DNA of 64,000 nt, taken from contig NW_021167080.1 of NCBI RefSeq assembly GCF_003711515.1, positions 5,350,346-5,414,345 on the forward strand. The letters run 5' to 3'. Below are positions 26,019 through 37,709 of the stretch, in pieces. Within the stretch, counting starts at the first letter, position 1. Each line of letters begins with the position of its first letter. This DNA is from Sodiomyces alkalinus F11 (taxonomy: Eukaryota; Ascomycota; Sordariomycetes; Glomerellales; Plectosphaerellaceae). Under the pieces are notes generated by a model that had not been told where the DNA came from, made no database searches, and saw nothing but the letters and a program-made list of their open reading frames with translations. Position numbers and translations under genes: made by a program.

Positions 26019-28667
26019 TTATTTCTTGTAGTAGTGCATCATATCCGGTTCACCTCCCGCGGTGGCCATGGGAGCTTCGTGGGGCACTTCGGTGTGCGGC
26101 CAATCCCAAGGGGCGGGAACGTGCGATGCGGTCATGTCAAAGTCCATCATCATCTGGTTGCCCTGCATCCAGTTCGCCTGGGCATCGACCAGGTCCGCCA
26201 GCGTCATGTGCTCCGCACCCGATGCGGGAGCGCTTCCCAGGGCGGAGTGGTCCATGACGTGCTGGAACAGCTCGTCGGCGGCGCGCCAGTCAGACTTGAC
26301 GCTGTCGCCGGTATCCCTCCGAGCCATGATGGGGCTGAAGTTATGGTATGATGTCGACATGTCGGACGAGGTCATGGTGTCTGTAGGTTTGCAGCCAGAC
26401 GACGACCGCATGGCATTCGAAGGGCTGATGTAGGACGAAGGCTCCACCACGGTGGTGGTCGCCGTGCTCAGGCTGTCCATGTCGCGGCATCCGCCCATGG
26501 CAGGCGTGCGCGAGGGAGAGAGCGAGCCATGCCGAGGTGACGCCTTGGTGGAAGAAGAAGACGAGGACAGACTGGCGGACTGGCTGAGGCCACCGGGATG
26601 ATAACCCGCAAAGGCGCGGACAACCGTCTTGAGTTGCTTCTTGACGATGCGGATAGAGCTGCCCGAGCTGAGGTACTCCGACTTGGCCATGGTGTGCAGG
26701 CGGTGGGCCAGCTGGCTCAGCTTGTCCTCGTAGATCTGGAGGAACTGGGGCTCCATAAGGATGGCGCCGGCCTTCTTCTGCGTGTGGATGAACGACATGG
26801 CGCGCGCACACGAGTCGAGAGCCAGGCTGTAAATGTCAGGGAAGGCGTTGCGTGCCTGGGAGGTCACGATGAGAGGATCCTGGCCCGGCTCGCACGCCGC
26901 ATCGAAGATGCTGACGAGCTCCGAAGCCGACATCATGAACCGCTCAATAGTCTCGGCATTGATATTCACCGGTTCCATCTGAGCCGGAGCGCCGGGGATG
27001 ACGGCCGGGAACAACAAGTGAATAGCAACGGTATGATAGACGGCAAGAACCAGCGAGCGAGAGGGCTGATGCGGGACCTGCCGGTTCAGGAGGTGAATGC
27101 TCTCCATGAGGACGCGGTAGACCTCGCGGCAGACGCATGACATGTCCTGGGGGCTGCTGCCCTGCTGGATGCGCTGCAGCGCAAGGAGAGGGGCCTCCTG
27201 CCAGAAGTTTGTGCTGACAGGTTCATTGGGGTCAGACTCTTGGGGGTAGAGGGCATAGATATAGGCGGTGATGGAGGCGATGTGGGCAAGGGGCCACATC
27301 TCCTTGATCACGGCCTTTTGCCTCTGGAGGGTGGAGAAATTGTCCGACACCTCATCAAGGCGCATCAGAACGGAGCTAGTCTCGTCGACGGGGAGGAAGA
27401 TGGAAGTCAGGCTCGTGGGGAGCAGGGCAGAGAAGTTGTTGCCGATCTGCATAAAGGTCCAGAGGGTGCAGGTATAGGTCGTCCAGTAGAGGTAGGCGAC
27501 CACCTCCTTCTCCACTTCGAAGACGTCGATGCCGTTGATGCGGCTGGTGGCCATGGGTACGGCGCCGGACGAATAGAGGTCCTTCAGCTCGGTAGCCAGC
27601 TTCGACGCGAGGCCGATGTAACAAGTCGCACGGCGGACGTGGTATTGGCAGAGAGCGTTCCATCCCATGAGCATGAGGGCCTGGGCGGTGGAAATGGCGA
27701 GAGGGGCGGCACCGGCCGGGTTGGACTGGCCGGCGCGGGTAGGGAAAGAACGGGATTGGAGCTGGGCGGCGGCCCAGCGAAGCATAACATGACCACGTGC
27801 GATGGAGACGTCATCGCCGATGGAGAAGGAGGCGTCGGCGAGGATGACGGCCAGGAGAACGTCGTCGTGGGTGCCGTCACGAAGTTCGCGGAGAAGAAGG
27901 GTCTTCGAGACCAGGAAGGACAAGGGATGGACGCTGTACCAGACGTCGATCATCTGGGTGATCTGGCGCTGGCCGAGCTCGGAAAGGGGGCTCGGCCCCG
28001 GCCTCGAGGGATCGAACATGGTCTGGGTGGTATCGTTGGCGAGGCCGGTGAGGAAGAAGCGACCGCCGCCCTGGTCCATGAAGAGAGAGCCCAGACCACC
28101 AAACTTATCCACCACAAGACCGACGAGATCTTGGGTGAGCAAGCTGAGGATGCCGGTGTACTTGACGTTGGTGAGGGTGAACTTGGTCTGTACGACGTGG
28201 TCGGAGCGGTCCTGAAGGTTGGCTTGAACGGTCTGGTGGAAGGTAGCTATCCTCTCCCGCCACGGGTTCTGCTTAATACCTGCATGGCCGGCTTCTGTGA
28301 AGTTCTCGTTCCACATCTGGACGAGGAGGCTAGCGACGGTCTCGGCATTCTCCGGGGGCATGAGGCCCGAGGCGCTGTCGAGGTGATCGGGCTCCTCGAG
28401 GATAACGCCGGGCGGTGTTGAGCTGGGGGAACCGCCGGTTGAGGAGCGCTGCCTTTGCGGAGTGGCGAAACCCGGAAGGCCATTGTCGGGTCTGGGGCTT
28501 TCTTGGGAGAGGGTGCGTGCCTTGGTGGGCCTCGAGTCCCAGTCGTAAACGCAGTCCACGTTCTGCTTCTTGCAGGCTTCGCAGATAGTGCCGTTGCTGC
28601 ACTTGATCTTGCGAGCCCGGCAGAAGCTGCAGCTCTTGCGGAGCGGGTGCCTGGAGGCAAGAGACAT
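26019..28667 (-). CDS. Zn2Cys6 binuclear-cluster transcription factor (882 aa)
   Basis: Likely local regulator of the biosynthetic genes. The N-terminus has the six-cysteine cluster at Cys13, 16, 23, 29, 32 and 39 (CX2CX6CX5CX2CX6C) with the basic stretch RARKIKC, as in Gal4-type DNA-binding domains. The middle section, roughly residues 220-500, looks like the fungal-specific transcription factor domain, with alternating hydrophobic helices. The C-terminal third is Ser-rich and disordered. It is a single uninterrupted exon. I start at the ATG at 28667, since the frame can be extended 5' only with a non-ATG codon. It lies between the synthase and the tailoring genes, pointing the same way as both. 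Such proteins often bind CCG/CGG triplets as dimers, which fits the TCCG-N8-CGGA sites. Its own promoter shows no clear copy. Confidence 0.9.
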   Translation of the reverse strand: MSLASRHPLRKSCSFCRARKIKCSNGTICEACKKQNVDCVYDWDSRPTKARTLSQESPRPDNGLPGFATPQRQRSSTGGSPSSTPPGVILEEPDHLDSASGLMPPENAETVASLLVQMWNENFTEAGHAGIKQNPWRERIATFHQTVQANLQDRSDHVVQTKFTLTNVKYTGILSLLTQDLVGLVVDKFGGLGSLFMDQGGGRFFLTGLANDTTQTMFDPSRPGPSPLSELGQRQITQMIDVWYSVHPLSFLVSKTLLLRELRDGTHDDVLLAVILADASFSIGDDVSIARGHVMLRWAAAQLQSRSFPTRAGQSNPAGAAPLAISTAQALMLMGWNALCQYHVRRATCYIGLASKLATELKDLYSSGAVPMATSRINGIDVFEVEKEVVAYLYWTTYTCTLWTFMQIGNNFSALLPTSLTSIFLPVDETSSVLMRLDEVSDNFSTLQRQKAVIKEMWPLAHIASITAYIYALYPQESDPNEPVSTNFWQEAPLLALQRIQQGSSPQDMSCVCREVYRVLMESIHLLNRQVPHQPSRSLVLAVYHTVAIHLLFPAVIPGAPAQMEPVNINAETIERFMMSASELVSIFDAACEPGQDPLIVTSQARNAFPDIYSLALDSCARAMSFIHTQKKAGAILMEPQFLQIYEDKLSQLAHRLHTMAKSEYLSSGSSIRIVKKQLKTVVRAFAGYHPGGLSQSASLSSSSSSTKASPRHGSLSPSRTPAMGGCRDMDSLSTATTTVVEPSSYISPSNAMRSSSGCKPTDTMTSSDMSTSYHNFSPIMARRDTGDSVKSDWRAADELFQHVMDHSALGSAPASGAEHMTLADLVDAQANWMQGNQMMMDFDMTASHVPAPWDWPHTEVPHEAPMATAGGEPDMMHYYKK

Positions 28668-31600
28668 GGTAGGGTATGTGTGAAGGGGGAGGGGGGAGGG
28701 AGGGAGGACCGAGTGACGAAGACGGACGGTTTCAGTTCGTAGACTCAAGAGATGAAAAATGAGTCCACGATCTGCTGTCTGGTTGTGAGTTGGCGGGCGG
28801 CTGTCATACGTGTACGAACGCCCAGTTCAGGCGAGTAGTAGTTGGGGCGGTAGGAAACAGAGATGAGTATATATTCTGATGAATAAAAAGAGGAGTATGT
28901 TGCAGACTTGAATCTTCTGTTCCTGATCTTGGCTTTTTTATTTATTTGAAAGCTCAGTAGTGAAAGAGTGAGCGAGTGCGTCGAGTTCCCAATGGCGGCA
29001 GTCCATGATCCCTTATACTTGAAAGCTGTCGAGGTAAGGTAGGTGAGGTACCTTGGGAAAATGTGAGAGGGCAGAGCACTGTGACCGGGGTTAGGCACTT
29101 CGAAGAAAATGAAGGGGGGTGGGGTGAAGGAGGTCGGTAGGAGGGGCGTGATGGGGTGAAGATGTCCTGAAGATGGAGGTGGGGTGCTCCTATAAACAAC
29201 CCTGTTGTCAGTGTTCCAAAAATGAAATACGCACCAGGGGCGTGAATCTCAAAGGCGTGCATGTACTGTACCTTGTATGTAAGCTACCTTAGTTAGTCCC
29301 TGCAACGGCCAGAGGTAAGGTGGGGTACAACGGTACATACGAGTAGGTACGTATCTCTCTCATGATTCTCTGCATCCCCCGCTAGCTTCAGAGTGGGGCA
29401 GCGTTCTAAGAACAGAGAAGGTACTTTCGAGCAGTGAGGATTATTACGGGGAGACGGGAGCCACAACCCTCCGCCCACGTCAGCTACCTACCTCGCCTTT
29501 TACCTGCTCCGCCTTAGATTGCCTACTCCTTCCTACCTGCTCCGTACGTTTTACTGAGCAACTCACGCCTCACACCTCGCGATCCTGTGGTGATGTCTTC
29601 ACAAGTCTGGGTCTGCGTTTTTTTCCACTTGATGTAACCTTGGTCCCTTAGTTGACCCGATCCAGGCTCGAGTCTTACTGGTACCTGCCTCGTTTTACCT
29701 TGGCTTTCTCGCCCAACTCGTCCACCGTCTGCCCTTACGTAGCTAATCAAGGTAAGGTACCCTACTTAGGTACCTTACGTTTCGTCCGTCTGTCTGTCCG
29801 TTGACTCGAGGTACGGTATGGAACAAGATACGTAATAATTGATTCCTTCTTACCGTACTGCTTCTGCTGCGCACTCCCACTCAGCAATTACTCGATAAAT
29901 CGTCTGGCCCCCACCACGTAAGTTTCTCAGAATACCCTCTTCGTACACACCACCGTTGGTTGGCATGACAAGCAAGCCTCCTTCGACGGTCTTTAATGCG
30001 TCACTTTGCTTACACTCTGAATCCTCGAGGACTCGGCAGCCCTGTGACGGCAGTCCGAGTGATAATCAGCTACCTCCAAGGGTAAGCAAACGGAGCTGCC
30101 CAGGCGCAATGCCCGCCAGTCAGGCTGCGCAGGACCCAATCGAGAAGCTGATGGGCCAGGTCGAGGTCCAGCTACCAGGATACCCTCCCCATCTGAGACC
30201 GGGACTCAGCCTGTCTGAGCTTTTTTTGGATACAACGTAATCTGCAAATGTCCGTATACGTGCATATTTGGTAAGGGATCCATCCTATTGATAAGATAAG
30301 CCCCAGGTCCTCGAAAGTCCCGATGATCTGGATGATGAGGTGATCACACCGCGCAACGCCCAATGGGCTTCCTGACCTGGCCTCGAATAAGCCCGGCAAG
30401 GCCCTCGACCAAGACCGAGCTGCGTGCCTTCATAGGAGCAGATCATCTTCCAATTTCCGAACATGTCTCTGCTTGGTTGCTGTTGCTTGCCTGGTTTACG
30501 CGGACTATGTTCACCTCCCCTCACCTCCATCATCGCATCCTTCATAACCCAACCCTCGTCCAACCCTCGTCCTAGTTACCCCTCTCTCGGTCTACGTTGT
30601 ACATATCATCCAACCTATTTAGCGTCTCACTACTTTCCCATGTGGGATGGGTTGGGATGATCTCGTGGGAGTGGAGAAGTTTACCCCTGGAACTTCCCAA
30701 GTTTGCACACACCACACACCAGTAACCAGTCCACGATCGAGCTCCTATTGTGCCTGATTCGATTACCGTTACATGCCCAGACTGCCTTCCGCCTTCCGGT
30801 CTTGCTAATGTTCCATTTTTGGGCACCACGTTGCTAATTACTGCCCGCCTGCACGGATGGACAGCCGCAATGTTTCGGACACCATATGTCACTAATCATC
30901 AAGGACATCAACTGCAAGGACCAGCTTCGAGTAGAACCATCTGAACCTTCGACAGTGTATGCTTGTAGATATGTCGGGTAGCGTGGGCCTCCAGTCCATC
31001 TGTTGTCGTTGTGTAGGTATGTGCGGTCATTTCAAGCACCAGTAGTCCTACGGTCTACCTAGGTGGCATAGAAGTCAACCCATTGATGAGTTGCAAAACG
31101 CAAGGGTCATCATCATTCTACTTCATAACATTGATCTTTCACGAGGCATCTGCTCACGGTATAGGCACTTCGCATTCCTCGTATACTATTCATCCGATGG
31201 ACACAAGTAGTAAGTCGATAAAAAAGCACAGCCATTGCACTGTCCAGATCAAGACAACTTGCATAAACGCCAAAAATCACTTCGTAAACGGAAAATAACC
31301 AGTAAGAGCCATAATACAGGTCAAGCCAAGTCTCCCCCTATTACCCAAGCCCCCTTCTCCGTGGTCCACGTATCACAACGTCGCATCCCGGTGCATTCCT
31401 TGTGCAATTCAACTTTCGACACTGACCAGGATGACATTGCATGTGATATCAGAGGGGAAAAAATAGATCCCACGTGTATTGAAACCAAATCCCAAGGCTA
31501 ATGTAAGAAAGCAACAAAAACACCCTAATGTAGAACCAAAAAAAAAAGAACAAAAAAAAGGCTCCCCCCGCTCACGCCCCCGCTCTTCTCCAAATCAATG

Positions 31601-32168
31601 ATTACATACCGATGATCATTGACATTCCATAGCCTTGCCGGGCACGGATGTCGATGATCTTCGTCTAAGATACCCGCTCCGCTGTACTCTTAACCTCTAT
31701 AGCACCCCTGTCAACTTAATTTGTTCTTGAAATAGCACCCACGCGATCTCCTCCACCCCGCTTCCTCCAGGAACAGCCAAGAGACCGACCACCTTGTTAG
31801 CCATTTGCCCGTGGCAGATCGGCGACTAGCTCGCCCTCCACTCCGTCTTTCACTTGCTAGTCCGATCGTATTCTTCGTGCCTGACTGGCACGAGGCAGCT
31901 TGTAATCAGGAATCCCGCACGAACAACCGGAACAAAGGAGATGACCTAACAAGTCTAGTATACGTATCCGGAAGGATGAGGTTTGTCTCTCGGAGCCACC
32001 GGCAGGCGGTATGCTAATGGCCCGGTCAGAGGAGTGAAGTCATGGACCGCCGCGTCTGATGCTCATCATCATCATCATTACCGTCGATGTCGTCGTGGTC
32101 GTGGACGCAAACCACCACTTTCCTTTCCTTTTCCTTTTTCTTTTTCTATTTTTTTTGTTTCTTCATTC
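28668..32168. other. Intergenic region between regulator and FAD monooxygenase, no gene seen
   Basis: About 3.5 kb holding the regulator promoter and the 3' flank of the FAD monooxygenase. It contains dense AGGTA/TACCT words (29033-29052, 29285-29294, 29490, 29749-29772) and TACGTTGTAC at 30593. A short coding-like ATG frame near 30109-30180 has plausible codon use but no partner exons or recognisable domain. Nothing else supports a gene. Confidence 0.55.
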
Positions 32169-34023
32169 TCACTTCGAGGCCTTGGTGGGAGTGCCCAGAG
32201 CATCGACGGTGGGCTGATAGCCATACAACCACTGGAGGTACCAGAGCCAGGTCGAAGCGGGCAGGAACGCATACACGAGCCAGCGGAGCAGCTTGCCAAT
32301 GCCGTAGGGCAAGATGGCGCCGTGCAGGAGAATGAAGCGGAAGCTGAACTTGACCACGTCCTGAGCTCGCTTGCAGCGCATATCGCTGTACTCGGTCAGG
32401 AAGGGAGCGGCATTGTCTAGCGAATCGCGGTTCGCCTGGATCAGATTGGCGAGCACCGCGGCATCTTCGATCCTGCATTTGTTGTTAGTTAAAGGAAAAG
32501 GCAAAGAGAAGAAAAAAAGAAGAAAAAAAAAAGGTCCTGTCACAATGGTAGGGTTATTGCCATCTCGGGGTAGACTTACGCCATGTTTCCTCCCTGGCCG
32601 CTAAAATCGCAGAGTCTCCATTAGCAAAACGCCGACAAGGTAGAAGAAAAGTGTGGCTGTGTGGACAGCACGGCTTCCGGCGGGGTCCGGAGTTCGGGGG
32701 TGGAAGAGGGAGCCAGGGTCGGCACAAGCAACTGGACCGACCTCCGGTCTCCAACGGCTTTACCAATAAAAACGAGACGATGGGGGAACGTGACTTACAA
32801 GGCTGAGGACATGGAGTGCGCAGCTGTTGCAGACTGTCAGTCTCTTGTTGAACAGGTACAAGGGGAGAGAGGGAGGGGGCTAAAAGGTGCTCTTCTTACC
32901 ATCACCCATCAGGCAAACTCTGCCACGTGACATGGAAGGAAACTCGGTTTCCTGGAAGACATTGGACGCAAGGATGCGTTGATTCTTGTTGACCACTGCC
33001 GGGGGTTTGGACAGTGTGTAAGCGCGGCGTTCCAATTGTTCCCAGAGGAGGAACCGGAATGTGTGGCTTGGGGGAGGAGCAGGGCTGTACTTACACTCGC
33101 TCATTTTCCCGCTCTCGGCGAAGGGATGGAATCCTTCCCCATAGACTTTGTTGATGGTATCTTCTGTGCATTTGGCCCATACCGAGCGATCGGTAGCAAC
33201 CGCATCTTCGGATTTCTGCTCTTAAATTAGACCTCTGCTCGCCCCGGGATAAGCACGCCCATCTGACCACAACACGGCGGCGATGGGGGGATTGGGGGAA
33301 TGAGCCAGAACTTACAGCAACACCAATAAACCACTGGCTGTTGTTATGACAAGGCCAAGTGGTAAGTGTGGCGTGATCGTAGAGCATCCAGTTGGCCACG
33401 CCCAGGTGCTCGCTGTTGAGGTTAGCGAGGGGCTCCGTGATGCCGCTCATGTGCACGCGGCCGGTGAACTTGATCGTGTTGGCCTCCTTCATGCCCTCGT
33501 CCCTGGCAAGACAGCGGCGCACGACGGAGCGGATGCCATCAGCACCGACGACCATGTTGGCGCGGTACTCCTTGCCAGAGTCGAGGATGACCTTGACGCC
33601 CGGCTCGCTGGGGTTGTCGATCACGTCGACGACCTTGGCGCCGTACTGGACGAATTCCTCGCCGCCGGCGGCCTCGTGCAGGAGGCGCTGGAAGTGGTGC
33701 CGCTCCATGGACATGACCGGGTAGCCGAACTTGGCTTCGCAGGGGGACCAGTCCAGGGTGTTCCATTGGGAGTCGTTGCGCCAGATCTGAACTTTGCGAA
33801 GCTTCTGGCCCGCGGCCAGGACCTTCTCGTAGATGCCCAGCTGGTCGAGCATGCGCAGACCGTTGGGGGCCAGCGAGATGCCGGCACCTACCGGAGTGTG
33901 TGTGCTGGACCGTTCCAGGACGATGCAGGGAATGTCGAGGCGCTGGAGAATAGCGGCGAGGGTGAGGCCGCCGATACCTCCACCGACGATGAGGACCTGG
34001 GTGTCGACTGGTGAACTTGCCAT
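32169..34023 (-). CDS. FAD-dependent monooxygenase, PHBH/salicylate hydroxylase type (424 aa)
   Basis: Probably hydroxylates or epoxidises a pathway intermediate using FAD and NAD(P)H. Exons: 33316-34023, 33095-33215, 32900-32995, 32799-32823, 32580-32600, 32169-32472; all introns are GT-AG and the joined frame is open. The N-terminus has VLIVGGGIGG (ADP-binding), then VVGADGIRS (the DG motif), RGRVCLMGD followed by AAHSMS (the GD motif) and GQGGNMAIEDAA. The FAD motifs are re-formed only by splicing, including two micro-exons of 25 and 21 bp, which supports the model. The C-terminal ~70 residues are hydrophobic and aromatic and may associate with membrane. A TCCG-N8-CGGA site lies 357 bp upstream. 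Relatives act in fungal meroterpenoid and polyketide pathways. The substrate is unknown. Confidence 0.9.
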
Positions 34024-35999
34024 CGCGAACTGTGTATCTGTGTACTTGACGGAAGTATTTAGGGGGGAAGCAGGAAGTCGAACTTGGTAGCTCGAAAGCT
34101 AGGTAAGGTATAGAGACGTATAAGAAACGAACAAAGTACAAGGGCTCGCTGGGCTAGATGAACAGAGAAAGCAAAGAAGTCTAAACCTGTAGGCAGATAA
34201 ATACAATCGTCAGTTGTTCATTTAGTGGCAAGAGCGACTTGGAAACATTCTCTCGAACTTGACTGATGGGAGAGGGAATAATAAGTATTGACTGGAACAT
34301 CATCAAGTTCGCTTCTCGGTGTACACCGGGCGGCTGGTTACTCAAAGCCTGTCGCGGGCTCCGGACGGTGGCCGTCAGGTCCGTCCCCCTTCGGAGGTGC
34401 ATGAAGGGCACACGGGCGTCCCCGCCAGCCGCTCAGCGACGGAACCGATGAATGAATGGCACGACACAGCACAACCGCACTAAAAATAATGGGGTATAGT
34501 GAGAGAAAGGAATTGACAACCGGCAGCGGTGAATCCGAACCGGGCGCGGTCAGTCACAAAGGATGAAGCAGCATTGTTCGTTGAGGAGCAGGAAGCCGTT
34601 GACTTTCGACCGAGCCGGAGGAGGGAATGAGGGATGACCCAGCCTTGCCATTTTCGACAGTCTGCAGGATAAAATCGGCAGACTCTCTGGAGAGCTTCGA
34701 CAGATATCAGTCGTCGGCCGGAATATGAGGCCATTGACTTATAGGCAAAGGGTCCCGTTAACCGCGATGGCCAGTGTCGTCAAAAGGTTGTGAGACCTAA
34801 CGGCGTCCCGCTGGGAATGGGGAGCGGGTGCTGTCCGCAATGATCAGTCAACCCATGGTCAATAATAATGCTCTGTTGCCATTCTTCCGAATCTCTACAC
34901 GAAAAAGTTTGTCGGTGACCGTGTTCGATGCAGTGCTCCCTACGACGGAATCTCCAGGGAAAGCGAAAGAGGCCGGATCGTGAGAGGGCTGGACGACGCC
35001 TTGTTTTTCTTCTTTTCTTCTTTCTTTTTTTGTGGCGCAAATGGACGGAAGGAGAGCAAAGCGCAGGATAAGTCAGCGACCAGATCACTTCATCACAAAT
35101 GACCACGCCGATTTTCTGCGTCGTAAGTTAGAAGTAATTGGAAAGGAAACTGATACAGTCGACTTGGATGGTCAGAGAATGAACAGAATTGACGCCATTG
35201 CGATTTCGACGATACCGAGAAGGAAGCGGCGCACGGATCATGTCACGAGCAGTTTTGATGGATACCTTACGTAAGACTCGGTGACTGATGCAGTTCTACA
35301 CGTGTACTCTGTATGCGTAAATCTCCCAGTCGCAATGAATGTCGGTTCTCTCCCCAGACATGGAAGAATTGCCGCTGGCTTCGCTTGCTGGCATTCACCT
35401 CAAAGGGGCTTTGCGTACCACGATAGTGTACTGTACAGTACGTTGTACCTTAGCAAAGCCCCGGAAATGGATTTTACTGCGCCAAGGACCTGATACGGGA
35501 ACATCCGAGTTTCGCCAAGGGAACAACCGCTAACCAAGAGACAACCCTTTTTTCTCCCTCCCTGCTCGCCGCGAGCCAACGGAAGACCAAAAGATAAAGG
35601 CGAAAGGAAAAAAACGACGGTTCTACGATTCAGAATCTCCAAGTTTTTGAACAAAAACGTGGTAATATTACACAGAACTCGCTAGCTCATGATGCTACTC
35701 TTCTCTTCTATGCTGATGTTCCGCGCAAAATGCTTGACCCCAATAGTCTAAAAGCTCCCCGGAAAGATGCGACAAAGAGGAAAGAAACCGACCGATCTAT
35801 CATATGTACTGTTTCGCTTTACGCCCGCTGCGTGCCCATGCATCCCCGAGAGCCCTTGCCCCATATCTAAGTCGGGAAGGAACTCCGGCGGGGGCACGCT
35901 CATCGTCCATGGTGGAATAAAATAAAACCGAAAAAAAGGGAGAGAAAAAGTTCTTTCAGGTGAAAAGACGGCTCATGTCTGTCGATAGTCGCCTAGTGC
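34024..35999. other. Intergenic region upstream of the FAD monooxygenase, no gene seen
   Basis: Two kilobases between the monooxygenase start and the 3' end of the pepsin-like gene. The proximal part is a GC-rich island (34320-34445) with the putative regulator site. Further out are pyrimidine- and purine-rich tracts and a copy of GTACGTTGTA at 35438 beside the palindrome TACTGTACAGTA. No gene found. Confidence 0.6.
34380..34395. promoter_or_regulatory. Putative Zn2Cys6 factor site, FAD monooxygenase promoter
   Basis: The sequence reads TCCG-TCCCCCTT-CGGA on the plus strand, and TCCG-AAGGGGGA-CGGA on the other, 357 bp upstream of the ATG. In the second orientation the inner bases AAGG match the WAGG core of the other three copies. 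It lies in a local GC-rich island with further CCG/CGG triplets. Confidence 0.55.
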
Positions 36000-37372
36000 T
36001 TAGCACTGGGGCCACTTGATCTCAGCAAGACCGATCTTGAGCTTGGCAAAGTCCTGAGAGGAAGTGTTAGCATCTGCTACGGAAGCCGGCAGCGAAGAGG
36101 GAGGAGGGGGGGGGGAGGGAGAGAGAGAGAGAGAGAGACAGAGAGAGGGAAAGGAGGAGAGCTTACAAAGACGATCTGTTTGTCCTTGAGGAACTGATCA
36201 CCGAAGGAGCCAAGGAACTGGTCACCCTCAGCAGTGGCGCGAGCGTTCAGGACGCAGGTGCCGTCCTCGAGCTGGTCGATGTAGTGCTTGGCCGGGACCT
36301 CCCAGACCTTGCGGTGGCCGACGAACTGGTACTTGACGGTGGGGTACGAGTCGATGTTCTCGCAGCTGACCGAGTAGAGCTGCTGCTCGCCGTTGTTGAC
36401 GACGGTGGGGTTCTCGAGGTTGAGCTCCTCGCCGGCGACGATCTGGACGAGCTTGTTGTAGGCGTTCTGCGTCAGCGGGATGCCGCGGCCGAAGGTGGCG
36501 TGGTTGAAGATGGCGCCCTTGCCGGACCGCTCCGAGGTGGCCACCGTGGGCTGGAGCTCGTCGCCGATCCAGAGGTCCTGGAGCGGGGTGCCCCAGTAGT
36601 TCAGGAAGGGGGGGTCGTAGACGTAGCTGATGTCGTTGATGTCGGGGAACACGACGTTGTCGTACCAGTAGACCCGGCCCTTGACGAGGTCCTTGCGGTA
36701 GCCGCCCCAGGACTGGATGGCGTCGTTGCCGCCGCAGGCACCGATCTTGTCCTCGTCGTAGCACCAGACGTAGCCGACGTAGGGCTGCTTCCAGAGACCC
36801 TGCTTGTACTGCTGGTAGAACGTGGCGTCGTACGACTCGTCCTGGCCCGGCAGCGTGGGCGACATGCCGAAGACGACGGTGAAGGGGAGGAAGAACTGGC
36901 TCATGTCGAACATGGTGTCGGAGAACTGGTTGATGACGGGCGAGCGGACGGGGCCGATCTGCACCGAGTCGATGCCATGGTCAATGGTCGACGGCTCGGT
37001 GAAGAAGAAGTGGTTGGGGAACCACTGCTGGCGGGGGTACACATCCGTCACGTTGACGAACGTGCTGGAGTTGCGCGGGTCGTAGACGGCCATCATGTCC
37101 GACATGCAGAGGCTGCGGTCCCACGTGCCATAGCAGCGAGGGGTCTGGATGAAGTTGTTGGCCCAGGTCCAGTCGAGGAAGACGGTGACCTCCTGGCCGG
37201 GAACACCAAGCTCGACGGTAGCAAGGTTGCCGAAGGGAGTGTAGTCCACAGGCATGTCCCAGCGGTTGGCGGCGTGGCTGTGGCCCTGACGGCTCACGAG
37301 GGGATGAGCCACGGCCGCCTCAGCCGAGCCGGCGAGAAGAGGCAGAAGTACGGAGAGCTTGAGCGAGTTCAT
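36000..37372 (-). CDS. Secreted pepsin-fold (A1 family-like) protein lacking both DTG motifs (419 aa)
   Basis: Exons 36167-37372 and 36000-36053 with a 113-bp GT-AG intron. It starts with a signal peptide (about residues 1-19, MNSLKLSVLLPLLAGSAEA) and a short pro-like segment. The fold looks like an A1 aspartic protease: TPFGNLATVELGVPGQEVTVFLDW matches the first lobe, and the second lobe contains GKGAIFNHATFGRGIPL where AIxDTGTS is expected. The first triad reads D67-W-T rather than D-T-G. The second has Asn290-His-Ala in place of D-T-G, so peptidase activity is unlikely. The frame is intact, with no stops, so this looks like a retained non-peptidase role rather than a dead gene. A TCCG-N8-CGGA site lies 322 bp upstream, linking it to the cluster. 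A binding, chaperone or non-proteolytic catalytic role is speculation. Confidence 0.8.
36110..36150. repeat. GA-rich low-complexity tract inside an intron
   Basis: GA-dinucleotide repeat on the plus strand lying in the intron of the pepsin-like gene. It reads as a TC-rich pyrimidine tract on the coding strand. Confidence 0.8.
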
Positions 37373-37693
37373 GATGACGGCTTTCTTGTGAGGATGACTA
37401 ACGAAAAGGAGGAAGAGGAAAGGTCGGGGGAAGGGGGGGGGGGGATTGGATTCGTCAAACCCCAAGCCACACTCTTGAGTGTTGTAAAAGTTTATTACAG
37501 AGTGGTGACGGGTGAGAGGGAGGGGGAGGAGGTTTAATGATTGCTGTGTTGAGGGAGAGAGAAGTGTGTGTGTGTGATAATGGTAGAGGTTTTTCTTCAA
37601 GCTTCTCGGTTGCGATCATGGTCTGCTTTTATCATCCCGTCGCTGAACAGCTAGAAGGGCTAGTTTGACGCGAAGCTCCAGTCTCTCTCCGTT

Positions 37694-37709
37694 TCCGTTC
37701 TCCTACGGA
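37694..37709. promoter_or_regulatory. Putative Zn2Cys6 factor site, pepsin-like gene promoter
   Basis: The plus strand reads TCCG-TTCTCCTA-CGGA; the other strand reads TCCG-TAGGAGAA-CGGA. It is 322 bp upstream of the ATG. The dyad extends by one base each side (TTCCG...CGGAA). In the second orientation it shares TCCGTAGG with the synthase and P450 copies. Confidence 0.55.

Noticed and set aside
28668..28748. Upstream extension of the transcription factor by 27 residues
   Set aside because: The extension begins at a non-ATG codon and is Pro/Leu-rich without similarity. The ATG at 28667 directly precedes the zinc cluster, as is usual.
32996..33094. Reading straight through the second intron of the FAD monooxygenase, which is open in frame
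   Set aside because: It would place 33 unrelated residues in the conserved block between KMSE and RILASNVFQE. Splicing with GT-AG ends removes them and restores the family pattern.
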